Source: Actinomycetota bacterium (lineage in GTDB: Bacteria > Actinomycetota > Acidimicrobiia > IMCC26256 > PALSA-610). Taken from it: a DNA stretch of 64,000 bases. The notes under the pieces are model-generated. The model made no database searches. It had not been told where the DNA came from and saw nothing but the letters and a program-made list of their open reading frames with translations. The stretch is taken from NCBI GenBank assembly GCA_005779395.1, contig SXJP01000014.1, positions 156,684 through 220,683 of the forward strand, written 5' to 3'. Positions 36,985 to 46,740 of the stretch are shown here, in pieces (position 1 is the first letter of the stretch; each line of letters starts with the position of its first letter). The translations under genes were made by a program, and so were the position numbers.

Positions 36985-39047
36985 TGGGTTACCGAATCGG
37001 AATCGACGTTGGCGGTACCTTCACTGACCTGATCTGCGTCACCCCAAGCGGCGAGGTTGTCCTCGATAAGACTCCTTCAACACTCGAAGATCAGAGCATC
37101 GGCGTAATGAACGGCGTCGCCGAACTAGCTACGAAGTTCGGTCTGAGCCTCTCTGAGTTCTGTGAGAAAACCGAGATCGTCGTCCACGGCACTACCACAG
37201 GCGACAACACGATGATCGAAATGAACGGCGCCAACACTGGGCTGCTCGTCACAGCCGGCCATCGCGACGAAATCGAGATGCGACGCTGCCACAAAGAACA
37301 GATCTGGGATCCATCTGCTCATGGACCAGAGCCGATCGCTCGACGTCGCGCGCGGATCGCGATTCCAGAGCGAGTCGATTTTGAAGGCGAGGTGTTACTT
37401 GCCCTAGACGAAGATGCAGTGCGTGCCGGTGCGGCTCGCCTCAAGAAGCTTGGCGTCACATCTGTAGCTGTCATGTATCTATTTTCGACGGTCAACCCTG
37501 AACATGAAACTCGCACACGAGAGATAATCCTCGAAGAGTTCCCCGATGTAGACCACATCACGTTGAGCCACGAAGTGATGCCGCGCGGTCCAGAGTTCGA
37601 GCGTGTATCTACGACCCTCGTCAATGCATACCTCGCTCCGAAACTCGGGCGTTACATCAACAACTTGCAAGACAAGTTGAGATCCGCTGGCTACACAGGA
37701 CAGCTACTGATAATGCAAAGCACGGGTGGCGTTATGCCTCCTAGCTATGTTGAGCGACGTGCCGTTAGCGTCCTAGCGAGCGGTCCTACTGGTGGCGTAA
37801 TGGGCGCGACGATCGCAGCCCAGATGGCTGGCATCGACGACTTTGTCGCGGTCGACATGGGCGGAACCAGTTTCGATCTTTGCTTGGTGCGCGACGGGCA
37901 ACCCGAGATAAAGACAGACTGGAACTGGCGGTATCGCTACTACATCGGCATGCCTATGGTCGACGTGCAGTCTGTTGGCGCTGGCGGTGGCTCCATCGCA
38001 CGAGTCCGTCAGGGAGCGCTTCTCGTCGGCCCGGAGTCCGCTGGTTCTCTTCCCGGTCCTGTCTGTTACGGCCGTGGTGGAACAGCCCCTACTGTCACAG
38101 ACGCCGACTTGGTGCTCGGGTACCTGCCCGTCGAGAACTTCGCTGGCGGCCGCATGAAACTCGACATCGACGCAGCGCGGGCATCGGTGCAGAGCGCCAT
38201 CGCCGACCCTCTAGGTGTCGATGTCACAACCGCAGCCTGGGGCGTCGAACGCATCGTCAATGCCAACATGGCAAACGCCACGCGCAAAGTCCTCGCAGGG
38301 TACGGCGTCGACCCACGCAAGCTTTCCCTAATCGCATACGGGGGCAATGGGCCAGTACACGCGTGGGCTATCGCTCCCGAACTAGGCGTCGAGCGGATAG
38401 TTGTACCGAAGGCCGCTCCTGCATTTAGTGCGTTAGGTGTGCTCGTAGCTGATTACGTCATCGACTTGTTGCGCAGCTATGTAGCACCGCTCACAAAAGT
38501 TGATCTCGGCAGACTCAGCGCAGTGCTATCTGAACTAATCGAGGAAGGCGCACGCGAACTAAGCCCGGCATCATTGCCTCCAGAGGACATCGAGACATCG
38601 ACGTTCATACAAATGTGTTACCCAGGCCAAAACTTCGACATGAGCGTCAAAATCCCAAGCGACTGTGATTTCGGACCGACCTTCATTTCCGATCTCGCCG
38701 GTGCCTTCCACACACAGCATCTAGCCGAGCGCGGTTTCAGCTTCACCAATCAGCAGCCGCTAGTTCGCGGAGCGCGCCTGACTGCGCGAGGCAAGACCCC
38801 CAAACCGCGACGGCTAGCTGAGTCTGGCCGACCAACTACGGCTACCGAAGCCAAGACGGGTTCGCGCGAGGCGTACTTCGGCGAATGGGTTAGCGCCGCG
38901 GTCTACGACGGGACTGGCATCTCAGAGGGCGTAGTCATTGCGGGGCCTGCTCTCATTGAAGAACCATTCACGGTGGTCGTCGTGCCGCCCGGCAGCGTCG
39001 CCACCGTCGACGGTCTCGGTAACTACGTCATCACAACCAAGCCCTGA
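36984..39047 (+). CDS. hyuA: Hydantoinase A/oxoprolinase family ATPase subunit
   Basis: A 687-residue subunit of the actin/hexokinase ATPase fold. The phosphate-1 motif is IGIDVGGTFTDL at the N-terminus, and further nucleotide-binding motifs are GPTGGVMGA and VDMGGTSFDL. It couples ATP hydrolysis to amide opening or carboxylation with HyuB. The start chosen is the GTG at 36984, which overlaps the HyuB stop and has GGAG nine bases before it. The ATG at 36957 is in frame but lacks a ribosome-binding site. Confidence 0.9.
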   Translation: MGYRIGIDVGGTFTDLICVTPSGEVVLDKTPSTLEDQSIGVMNGVAELATKFGLSLSEFCEKTEIVVHGTTTGDNTMIEMNGANTGLLVTAGHRDEIEMRRCHKEQIWDPSAHGPEPIARRRARIAIPERVDFEGEVLLALDEDAVRAGAARLKKLGVTSVAVMYLFSTVNPEHETRTREIILEEFPDVDHITLSHEVMPRGPEFERVSTTLVNAYLAPKLGRYINNLQDKLRSAGYTGQLLIMQSTGGVMPPSYVERRAVSVLASGPTGGVMGATIAAQMAGIDDFVAVDMGGTSFDLCLVRDGQPEIKTDWNWRYRYYIGMPMVDVQSVGAGGGSIARVRQGALLVGPESAGSLPGPVCYGRGGTAPTVTDADLVLGYLPVENFAGGRMKLDIDAARASVQSAIADPLGVDVTTAAWGVERIVNANMANATRKVLAGYGVDPRKLSLIAYGGNGPVHAWAIAPELGVERIVVPKAAPAFSALGVLVADYVIDLLRSYVAPLTKVDLGRLSAVLSELIEEGARELSPASLPPEDIETSTFIQMCYPGQNFDMSVKIPSDCDFGPTFISDLAGAFHTQHLAERGFSFTNQQPLVRGARLTARGKTPKPRRLAESGRPTTATEAKTGSREAYFGEWVSAAVYDGTGISEGVVIAGPALIEEPFTVVVVPPGSVATVDGLGNYVITTKP

Positions 39048-39071
39048 TACGGCGTCCGTCCCCCGCTGTTG

Positions 39072-42000
39072 TCATGAAGTCGCGATCGCGTCTCTCGCGT
39101 CGTCGATCACGCCGCCGGCAGGACGCGCAACCGGCCTCGTCGCCCCGACCCCACTCGCTGTGACGAGACCGACTGCACAAGCCGCTGAGGCAACCGACGC
39201 TGCCGAAGTCCCTGTGCTGTTGGTCGCACGCACCGAAAATGTGTACGTACGACCGAAGGTCAATGTTGCGAACGTCAAGTGTGTGACCGTGCTCGTCTGA
39301 ACAAAACCATCCGGAACCGCTGTCACCGTGTAGCTCACGATCGCACTCGAACCCGAGTCTGTCGGCGGCGCCCAACTTACGTCGATGCCACCGCTCCGAA
39401 ATCGACACTCGACATTGCTCGGCGCGTCCGGCACCCGTGAACCGCTAACCAAGAAACCCGTAGGGAAGCCTAGAGTTCCTAGCGCAACCTCTGCGATCAC
39501 GATCTGGTTTCGAGCAACGTCTCTTAGGACTAAGCCAGCGAAAACCCAGGCACCTTGCTCGGAGTATTGGGCGATGTCGATCACAACAAGGTAACTACCG
39601 TCGAGCGAAGTGCCGTTCGTACGGCGAACCGAATCGATCCCAAATTCTGTCTGGACCCCGCTAGGCGATCTGAGCAGCAGGCTCGACGTCGGCGCAACAT
39701 CGGTGAGGCCCGAAACAGCGTCTGTTACGCGCATAACGACGTTGACGATGCTCGGTGCCACCTCAGTGTCGATCAAAGGTGGATCGACGCTGAGTGCGAC
39801 CAGTGCTGGCGCTCCCGTATCGGGCCCGCCCGGAGTAACGGAGTTCGATGGTTGCGAGGCTGGACTTTGCCCACTCGAGTTAGTAGCTACGACGGTGAAG
39901 GAATACGCGAGACCATTAGTTAGACCCGTAGCAACCACTGTCGTCGTCGAGGCCGGTACTGACATCGTGAAACCAGCGGGAGTCGACATAATCGTATAAC
40001 TAGAAATTGGTGAAGAACCTTGATCTGTTGGCGCTAACCATGTCAGGGTGGCTGACTGTGAGCCAGTCGTCGCAGACACGTGAGTTGGAGCGTCAGGTAC
40101 GCGTTGGCCAACCACCGAGAACCCGGTCGCGAAACCAGCAGTAGCCAAAAGATTCGGAGCGATCGTCACCTGGTTGCCCGCGCGATCTCGCAGTACAACT
40201 CCGGTGACAGGCCACGAGCCGCTCAGGGGGCTCGCCTCTAGTGCAAAGTCGGAACGAAACGTTCCATCAAGACTCGTTCCCGCGATTAGTTGCGCCGCAC
40301 CGAACACAACCAAACCAGCGTCTGACATATCCGGCCTTGCGAACGAGACGGTCGATAACGGGTTCGCGTCGGCGACACCACTTTCGGCATCTGTAACGCG
40401 GGCCATAATCGCTACGGCTTGAGTGCTTGAGGTTGAAGTGAGCTGACTAGGCGTAATCGTGAAAGACGCGAGGCTTGGCGCAACAACATCGGAGCCACCC
40501 GGCGTCACCGCATTCGACGGCGACGATGGGGCGCTAGTGCCTATGGCGTTTAGCGCCCGCACAGTGAACGTGTATTGCGTGCCATTTGTTAGGCCGGTAA
40601 CAATCGCGTTCGTAGAACCTCCGCTGACGCTCGCGATATGACCACCTGGTGAACTCGTTACGACGTAGCCAGTGACGAACGCGTTTCCATCTGTGGCAGG
40701 CGGCAACCAACTAACAGTCGCGCGCTCCATGCCGCCAGCAGCGCTTACAGAGCGCGGGACACTTGCCACAGTCGCCGTCTGGACCACTATTACAGACGGT
40801 CGGCTTGCCGCGACGAGGTCGGCTGTCGAAATCACACTCAGGTGTCCGGACACATCTCGAAGCTGAATCGACTGAATAGTCCACGGCCCTATCTCACTCC
40901 CCTGCGGCAAAGTGAGCAGAGCGACATACGAACCGCTCAGGGCGTTACCTGCGACCATTTCCGCTGCACCAAACCGAGCTTGATGGGTACTCGTAGAGCT
41001 AGGCGATACCACGGTGATGGTGCTTAGTTGGCTTGAGTCACCTGTGAGACCGCTTGCGTCGTCATTCACGCCGATTCGCAGTTCTACGACTGCGGGCGCT
41101 GTTGTCGTCTGCACTACAACCGGCTGCGCGATAAGAGAAACAAGCACCGGGGCGGTTAGGTCGTCGATGTCTCCGATTCGGAGCGCGTTGCTCGGCGCTG
41201 ACCAAGATCCAGGGCCGGCGGCGTTGTTAGCCCGCACCACAAACGTGTAGGTGACTCCATCCGCGAGCCCACTAATCGTCGCCCCGCTAGCGCCGGGCCC
41301 TGCTTCGACGCTCCGACCACCGGGTGTCGCAATGATCTCATAGCCGACAATTGCCGTCGACCCGATGACTGACGGTTCAAGCCAGCTAATGGTCGCACCG
41401 CCGATGCCCGACTTCACCGCTATCACGTTTCTCGGCGCGCTCGGCGTGCCGTCGCTTCTTACCTCAAAACTCACCGGAAAGCCAGCGGCACCCCAGTCGG
41501 TAGCGGTGAGCTGACTGAAGTTGCGCGCAGCGTCGACTGGCCGTGCGTGGGCAAGAGTCCAGATGCCTTGCTCCGACCCCGGGGGAAGCGTCACCGCAAA
41601 CTCGTACCAGCCATCGAACACATCTCCGCTTACGCGCTGAGAACTCCCGAACTGTGCGATCACCTTTTGTTCGCCGGATGTAGAAACGAACAGCACTTCA
41701 CTCGGAGTATTCGAGGCTCCCGTTGCTACACCGCTGGTTGCATCCGTGATGCGCGCACGAAATACCGCTAGTGCTGGGCCAGTGCTCGTATCTAACGATG
41801 ACGGCGTAACGGTGAACGATCGAAATCGCGGAGCGACAATGTCGCCATTGCCAACCTGAATGAAGGACGTCTGGAACGATGCACCAACGAGTTCGTTCAT
41901 CGTTAGAACCCGCGAGTTGCCGACGTTGTCGCGAACGCTCAGCGACTGCACGGTCCAAATACCCTGTTCAGACCAACGGCCCAATGACGTTGTCGTGGCG

Positions 42001-42731
42001 TAGAAGCCATCGAGCGCGCTCCCGCTGACGCGTTGAGCGAATCCCAAAGAAGCGGAAACGGTGTGGCTGCCTGTCGGGCCGACCAGCGTCACCGAACTCG
42101 CTGCGCTTGATGTACCTAGCGACACTCCGGAGAGGTCATCTGACAATCTCATCGCAATTGTTAAAGCTTGGCTAGATAGCGAGGTGTCCACCGTCGTCGG
42201 CGTCACAGAGAAGGACGCGACACTCGGCGCTGTCGTGTCACCGGAGCCGGATTGATCGAACCCGTTACCGAACCCGCTCGCAGCTAGTTCAGCGACTTCA
42301 TAAGTCCGAGTGTTCCCAGCCTGGTCGTAGGTGACTAACGAGACGTTCCAATGACCTGGCTCGGAATACTGCGCGACGCTCACCGTCGTCCGATATGAGC
42401 CGTCGAGCGGGTCTCCGCTGACACGATTCGAGTGCGAAAACCAGCCGCGAATTGTCTGAGACCCCGAAGGACTTACGAACCGAATTTCTGTAAGTGGCAC
42501 CGCGCCGCCGATCGAAAGACCAGAAAGATCATCGTGAAGTTGGACGGTCGCAGAAATGAGCGCGGCGGAACTCGCAGTATCGACTGCCCCGGGACTCACG
42601 GTCAGAGCTAGGACACTCGGGGCAGTTGCGTCGTTGGCAGCTAGCAATCGCGGAGTATCGGCCTGCATGCCTGCCCCTAGGAGCCCGGCTGACATCAAGA
42701 CCGCAATCGCGATCCGTCTAGCTCTTGTCAC
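39072..42731 (-). CDS. Large secreted multi-domain Ig/fibronectin-III protein
   Basis: A 1219-residue secreted protein with an N-terminal signal peptide (about residues 5-30). There are six copies of a roughly 130-residue Ig-like module (APSxxSFxVTPxxVDT... GxWTxxxxxxRDxxGN), three in a row and then alternating with four fibronectin type III domains (each with APxxVxA... GATISWxxP... YTFxVxAxN). No LPxTG or transmembrane anchor is seen at the C-terminus. The GTG start overlaps the stop of the SDR gene upstream as GTGA. The architecture fits a cell-surface adhesin or matrix protein; function is inferred only from domains. Confidence 0.87.
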   Translation of the reverse strand: MTRARRIAIAVLMSAGLLGAGMQADTPRLLAANDATAPSVLALTVSPGAVDTASSAALISATVQLHDDLSGLSIGGAVPLTEIRFVSPSGSQTIRGWFSHSNRVSGDPLDGSYRTTVSVAQYSEPGHWNVSLVTYDQAGNTRTYEVAELAASGFGNGFDQSGSGDTTAPSVASFSVTPTTVDTSLSSQALTIAMRLSDDLSGVSLGTSSAASSVTLVGPTGSHTVSASLGFAQRVSGSALDGFYATTTSLGRWSEQGIWTVQSLSVRDNVGNSRVLTMNELVGASFQTSFIQVGNGDIVAPRFRSFTVTPSSLDTSTGPALAVFRARITDATSGVATGASNTPSEVLFVSTSGEQKVIAQFGSSQRVSGDVFDGWYEFAVTLPPGSEQGIWTLAHARPVDAARNFSQLTATDWGAAGFPVSFEVRSDGTPSAPRNVIAVKSGIGGATISWLEPSVIGSTAIVGYEIIATPGGRSVEAGPGASGATISGLADGVTYTFVVRANNAAGPGSWSAPSNALRIGDIDDLTAPVLVSLIAQPVVVQTTTAPAVVELRIGVNDDASGLTGDSSQLSTITVVSPSSTSTHQARFGAAEMVAGNALSGSYVALLTLPQGSEIGPWTIQSIQLRDVSGHLSVISTADLVAASRPSVIVVQTATVASVPRSVSAAGGMERATVSWLPPATDGNAFVTGYVVTSSPGGHIASVSGGSTNAIVTGLTNGTQYTFTVRALNAIGTSAPSSPSNAVTPGGSDVVAPSLASFTITPSQLTSTSSTQAVAIMARVTDAESGVADANPLSTVSFARPDMSDAGLVVFGAAQLIAGTSLDGTFRSDFALEASPLSGSWPVTGVVLRDRAGNQVTIAPNLLATAGFATGFSVVGQRVPDAPTHVSATTGSQSATLTWLAPTDQGSSPISSYTIMSTPAGFTMSVPASTTTVVATGLTNGLAYSFTVVATNSSGQSPASQPSNSVTPGGPDTGAPALVALSVDPPLIDTEVAPSIVNVVMRVTDAVSGLTDVAPTSSLLLRSPSGVQTEFGIDSVRRTNGTSLDGSYLVVIDIAQYSEQGAWVFAGLVLRDVARNQIVIAEVALGTLGFPTGFLVSGSRVPDAPSNVECRFRSGGIDVSWAPPTDSGSSAIVSYTVTAVPDGFVQTSTVTHLTFATLTFGRTYTFSVRATNSTGTSAASVASAACAVGLVTASGVGATRPVARPAGGVIDDARDAIATS

Positions 42732-43327
42732 CCACCCTGATCGGCTGTGACGAAACCAAGATCACTAGCAAGCATGGACGCTTTGACGATCTTTCCGATG
42801 TAGTCATTGCTGCCCGGGTTGGCCACTAGCCAGACAGAAACTTTCGCGACGGCCGCAGCAGACGCGCCTGTTGGGTCGATCCAGAAATCTTTGATGGCAC
42901 GATCATTGAACTCGGCGCCTAGTGCAAGATCGACAGCTAGTCCAAGTTCCGGCGTGCCGAGAGTTAGTACAGCCCCGCCAGCACCTTCGGCCATCGCCGG
43001 TAGCAGCCGCGACGTAATTCGCTGTTGCGCACAGATGTGATTGACAACAACATCGGGAGCTCCCCAGTGCTCGACAGTGAGGCGACACGCAACACCTATC
43101 TCAGCATCGTCCAACAGGTCTGCTGGGAGTGGCAATACTGCAGCACCGCGCCGCTCGACCTCGTCTGCAGTTGTTTCGAGACTGCCGGTCTTGTCGTCTC
43201 CTGCGTCGCCTTCGTTTGCTGTGCGCGCAGTAATGACGATGTCGTAGCCACTTGCGGCAAATGCCATCGCCGTCAGCTTGCCATACCCGCGACTAGCGCA
43301 GGTCACAAATGCGAGGGGACGAGTCAT
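42728..43327 (-). CDS. Short SDR-like protein lacking the YxxxK active site
   Basis: A 199-residue SDR-fold protein starting at ATG 43327 (a longer start at 43366 is less likely). The nucleotide-binding motif is weak, TCASRGYGK in place of TGxxxGxG. A VVVNHIC block replaces NNAG. The region that normally holds the serine and the Tyr-x-x-x-Lys pair (30-50 residues) is missing, and the sequence passes directly to a C-terminal helix. The gene is about 50-60 residues shorter than a typical SDR. It could be a non-catalytic paralogue or a decaying gene. It is coupled by GTGA to the large surface protein. Confidence 0.6.
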   Translation of the reverse strand: MTRPLAFVTCASRGYGKLTAMAFAASGYDIVITARTANEGDAGDDKTGSLETTADEVERRGAAVLPLPADLLDDAEIGVACRLTVEHWGAPDVVVNHICAQQRITSRLLPAMAEGAGGAVLTLGTPELGLAVDLALGAEFNDRAIKDFWIDPTGASAAAVAKVSVWLVANPGSNDYIGKIVKASMLASDLGFVTADQGG

Positions 43328-43429
43328 ATCAGAATTTTCGTCGATAACGAATGCGGGCCTCCGCACGGGCTTTGCGCGCGCGAAGAAGAAATCGTGCCTC
43401 TAGTTGATTGAAACAAGTCGTAAAACAAA

Positions 43430-43456
43430 CCGGCTGGCCCTGTACGGGCCAGCCGG
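43430..43456. terminator. Bidirectional Rho-independent terminator
   Basis: The arms CCGGCTGGCCC (43430-43440) and GGGCCAGCCGG (43446-43456) form an 11-bp perfect stem with a 5-nt loop. On the minus strand the stem is followed by TTTGTTTTAC, on the plus strand by a shorter TGCGTTTT. It lies directly downstream of the cold-shock gene and is its likely terminator. Confidence 0.88.
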
Positions 43457-43486
43457 TGCGTTTTACTGATGTTCGAGGCGTGCGCC

Positions 43487-43687
43487 TCAGGCTCCACGAA
43501 CTTTCTGGGCCTGTGGGCCCTTCGGGCCGTCGCCGACCTCGAACTCGACCTTCTGGCCTTCTTCGAGGCTCTTGTAGCCTTGCATGTCAATCTGCGAGAA
43601 GTGTACGAAAACGTCTGGGCCACCCTCTTGTGCGATGAACCCGAAACCCTTCTCACTGTTGAACCATTTAACGGTACCAATTGGCAT
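43487..43687 (-). CDS. cspA: Cold-shock protein
   Basis: A 66-residue single cold-shock domain, the standard length. It has the RNA-binding motifs KGFGFI (RNP1) and VFVHFSQI (RNP2) and the start [14 protein letters not shown]. Such proteins melt RNA secondary structure at low temperature or in stationary phase. A strong terminator follows at 43430-43456. The leader upstream (43688-43788) is about 100 nt and holds a weak copy of the TGAC-N6-GTCA repeat. Confidence 0.96.
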   Translation of the reverse strand: MPIGTVKWFNSEKGFGFIAQEGGPDVFVHFSQIDMQGYKSLEEGQKVEFEVGDGPKGPQAQKVRGA

Positions 43688-43776
43688 TTGCTGCCTTGCT
43701 TTCTATTCCTTTTACACCGACCGTTCGCCGGGGCAACCCGCATGTTCGCGCAGTTGCGTTGCCAACGCTAGCAGTT

Positions 43777-43792
43777 ATGACGTCCGTGTCAA
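43777..43792. promoter_or_regulatory. Weak CTGAC-N6-GTCAG-like repeat
   Basis: ATGACGTCCGTGTCAA has the same spacing as the five operators but only 4-bp arms. It overlaps the last codons of the acyl-CoA dehydrogenase gene (stop at 43789) and lies 90 bp upstream of the cold-shock start. I give it little weight. Confidence 0.25.
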
Positions 43793-44928
43793 CGGGGCAG
43801 GCCAAGAAGGCGATCCGCGATGATCGTCCGTTGAATTTCTGAAGTACCTCCAGCGATCGACGCTGCCTTGCTCCAAAGCCACTGGCGTTGCCACCGGCCG
43901 CTAAGCGGTGAAGATTCCCCGACTATTTGCAGAGCCAAATTTGAGATCTGTTGGGTTACTTCGGTCCACTGCAACTTCACATAGCTGCTCTCCGGGCCTG
44001 GCTCTATACCTTTAGCTAGGCGCGACATCGTGCGTTGATTATGTAGGCGCAGAACGCGCAACTGAACGAAGGCCTGCGCGAGACCGTCCGCTATCTCGAT
44101 GTCGCTGAGCTTGCTGGTATCTCGCGCTAACGCATAGAGCTCATCAAGGAACACTTCGTGTACGACCTGTTCCTTGAATGGAAATGAGGTGCCGCGCTCA
44201 TGAGCAAGTGTCGTGTTAGCTACTGACCACCCTTGATTCAAGGGGCCGACTAGATGGTCTTCTGGAACGAAGACTTCATCGAGGAACACTTCGGAGAACT
44301 CGGCTTCACCTGTTATCTGCACCAACGGTCGGATCTCAATCCCACTTGCGTTCATCGGAACTACGAGATAGGAGATGCCAGAGTGTTTGGGTGCTTCCCT
44401 ATCCGTTCGCGCTAAGCAGATTCCGAAGTCGGCGTATTGCGCGTAGCTAGTCCAAACTTTTTGGCCTGTGAGCAAGAACCCGCCATCGACCTTTTCGGCG
44501 CGAGTCGACAGCGACGCCAAGTCGGATCCCGCATTCGGTTCTGAAAACAGCTGGCACCAGATCTCGGTTGCGTCCAAGATGTTTGGTAGCCACCGTTGCT
44601 TTTGGATCTCAGTGCCGTGTGCTAACAGCGTCGGGCCAGCGAGATTGATTCCCACACGATTAACAGGTTGTGGCGCCCGAGATCGCGCGTACTCCATGTT
44701 GAAGATTGCAACCTCGACTCCACTCGCGCCACGGCCACCGTACTCGAACGGCCAATGAATGCCTACCCACCGACCTTCGGCGAGGCGGGCCTGCCAGTTG
44801 CGGCCCCAATTGAACTCATCGTCAAGGCTGTCGAATGCGGTCGGTAACACAAGTTCCGCTGCTAACCACGCCCGCGCTTCGTTAGCGAATGCGAGTTCGT
44901 GTTCGGTGTAGCTCAGGTCCATGGGCAA
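43789..44928 (-). CDS. Acyl-CoA dehydrogenase
   Basis: A 379-residue full-length acyl-CoA dehydrogenase. FAD-binding segments are CQLFSEPNAGSD and VWTSYAQYA; the likely catalytic base is the Glu in TTLAHERGTS, the isovaleryl-type position; the C-terminal motif reads AGGTSEIQR without a catalytic Glu. It introduces a 2,3-double bond in an acyl-CoA and passes electrons to ETF. It is 13 nt downstream of the acyl-CoA synthetase, so the two are probably transcribed together from the operator-controlled promoter at 46667. Confidence 0.92.
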   Translation of the reverse strand: MPMDLSYTEHELAFANEARAWLAAELVLPTAFDSLDDEFNWGRNWQARLAEGRWVGIHWPFEYGGRGASGVEVAIFNMEYARSRAPQPVNRVGINLAGPTLLAHGTEIQKQRWLPNILDATEIWCQLFSEPNAGSDLASLSTRAEKVDGGFLLTGQKVWTSYAQYADFGICLARTDREAPKHSGISYLVVPMNASGIEIRPLVQITGEAEFSEVFLDEVFVPEDHLVGPLNQGWSVANTTLAHERGTSFPFKEQVVHEVFLDELYALARDTSKLSDIEIADGLAQAFVQLRVLRLHNQRTMSRLAKGIEPGPESSYVKLQWTEVTQQISNLALQIVGESSPLSGRWQRQWLWSKAASIAGGTSEIQRTIIADRLLGLPR

Positions 44929-44941
44929 TTCCGATCGGCTC

Positions 44942-46681
44942 TCATAGTTCCCAGAACCGATCTCGTTGGTTCACTACGAACGAATCATGTAACGCTGCTT
45001 CGTCTGCCATTGTGAAATTGCGATAACTGCTGTCGTCGCGACCGCGCACATAGATGGCGTCGGATCCGCACCTGTCGCTACGAATCTTGTCGTGGGTCAG
45101 CGCACGTTTCACGATCTTGTTCGTGCCCGTCGTTGGTGGCTCCTTCATGATCCGCAAATAACGCGGGCGCCACTTGGGGCCGATGCTCGATATGGAGTCA
45201 AGCCATGCCGTAAATGCGATCGCATCGAAGTCAACGCCTTCGGCTAGCACGAGCCCTGCCATTACTTGGTCGCCAGCCTGATCATCCGGGACGCCATATA
45301 CAGCGCAAAGTACGACCCCAGGACCAGAGCGTAAAGCTTCTTCGATAGGCGCGGCCGGAAAATTCTCTCCATCAACCCTGATCCAGTCGGCATTGCGGCC
45401 AGCGAAATACAAGAATCCGGCTTCGTCCGTGTAACCGAGGTCACCAGACCAATACCAGCCGTTGCGGGTCGTAGCACTAGTCGCTTCAGTGTTGCCGTAG
45501 TAGCCCTCGAATGGTCCGCTACCAGCGGTATTCACAATCTCGCCGACGCACTGAGTCGGGTTGAGTAATCGCCCATTTTCGTCGAACTTTGCTCGCGGTA
45601 GGGCGACGCCATCGTCACTTACGACGATCACCGATTCGGGCGGAATGCCAAGCGCGCCGGGGGGATCACCTGCACGGCGGTTCACCGCGATCCCGCCTTC
45701 GGTTGCCCCGTACGCGTCCAAGACTTCGACTCCGAAGCGACGCGCGAAAGAGTCAACCACGTTTGGTGAACCTTCGTTGCCGAAAGCAACACGCAGGGTG
45801 TTGATCGCGTCGTCTGATTTCTCGGGTGTTGCGTTCAGATAAGCGAGTGGCTTACCCGTGTAATTGAAGTACGTCGCCCCGTATCGACGGATATCGGGTA
45901 GCCATCCACTCGCCGAGAACTTGCGCGCTAATCCGACTGCGCAACCAGCAACTAACGACGGCGCCCACCCAACCTGAATCGCGTTTGAGTGAAACAACGG
46001 CATACAGATGTAGCCGCAGTCACCTGCGTTGATATCGAGCAACATCGCCATGCGCTTACCAGTCACGAGCAAACGCCTTTGGGTGCATATCACGGCCTTG
46101 GGTGCAGCGCTTGTCCCACTCGTAAATATGAGAGCCCAAATATCGTCAAGGCTTGGTTCATGACCAGGGTCTGTGCCATCTGTCAGCAATGGCGTGAGTT
46201 CGCAACCTGAAGGATCATCTTCGAAACGGTGCGTAACGATCGTTGGCGGCAATGAGTCGCGCACAGTTTCGATGAGCGCGAGGTGTTTTGGCTCTACAAG
46301 CAACAAGGAACAATCCGTGTGAGCTATGTCGACCAACAGATGCTCGTCGCGGCGAGTGTGATTCAGCCCCACCACCGCAGCGCCAATGAGCGCAGCACCG
46401 CCGAACGCGAACAAGTAGTCGGGCGTGTTGTCGAGCAGTACCGCAACATGGCGCGGCCCGTCTTTGGGTAAACGCTTATCAAACAGTCGAGCGAGCTTGC
46501 ACGACTCTGCATAGAACTCGCCATGTGTCCACGATCGTTCGCCGAACCTAATAGCTACGCACGATGCAGTCTCTGGGTCCGAAGCGTTAGCTCGCAGTAG
46601 CGCAGCCGCATTCGGCGCGACTAGTGGCGCAAGACCTGGCGCTGGTGCAGTTCGCTCGCTTGAATATGACACGAGTGTCAC
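44942..46681 (-). CDS. Acyl-CoA synthetase (AMP-forming), FadD17-like
   Basis: A 579-residue ANL-superfamily ligase. The P-loop-like adenylation motif is FTSGTSAAPKA, the A5 motif is YGATEGG, the hinge is WYWSGDLGYTDEAGFLYFAGR, and the catalytic lysine is in TNKIVKRAL. It activates a carboxylic acid to its CoA thioester. The overall sequence style recalls the mycobacterial FadD17 group. The GTG start at 46681 overlaps the operator (46667-46680). This means the transcript is leaderless or nearly so, or that the true start is further in. Confidence 0.9.
   Translation of the reverse strand: MTLVSYSSERTAPAPGLAPLVAPNAAALLRANASDPETASCVAIRFGERSWTHGEFYAESCKLARLFDKRLPKDGPRHVAVLLDNTPDYLFAFGGAALIGAAVVGLNHTRRDEHLLVDIAHTDCSLLLVEPKHLALIETVRDSLPPTIVTHRFEDDPSGCELTPLLTDGTDPGHEPSLDDIWALIFTSGTSAAPKAVICTQRRLLVTGKRMAMLLDINAGDCGYICMPLFHSNAIQVGWAPSLVAGCAVGLARKFSASGWLPDIRRYGATYFNYTGKPLAYLNATPEKSDDAINTLRVAFGNEGSPNVVDSFARRFGVEVLDAYGATEGGIAVNRRAGDPPGALGIPPESVIVVSDDGVALPRAKFDENGRLLNPTQCVGEIVNTAGSGPFEGYYGNTEATSATTRNGWYWSGDLGYTDEAGFLYFAGRNADWIRVDGENFPAAPIEEALRSGPGVVLCAVYGVPDDQAGDQVMAGLVLAEGVDFDAIAFTAWLDSISSIGPKWRPRYLRIMKEPPTTGTNKIVKRALTHDKIRSDRCGSDAIYVRGRDDSSYRNFTMADEAALHDSFVVNQRDRFWEL
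46667..46680. promoter_or_regulatory. Operator TGAC-N6-GTCA, site 3, in the divergent promoter
   Basis: TGACACGAGTGTCA is a near-perfect palindrome with the same 6-bp spacing as the other sites but with A/C instead of C/G at the outer positions. It sits between the acyl-CoA synthetase (minus) and aldehyde dehydrogenase (plus) genes, 60 bp from the latter ATG, and touches the GTG start of the former. Confidence 0.7.
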
Positions 46682-46740
46682 TTTATTGAGCGGAAAGCGA
46701 GTTGTCGTACCTCACAGCAAGCGCGAGGCAGAATGGTTCC

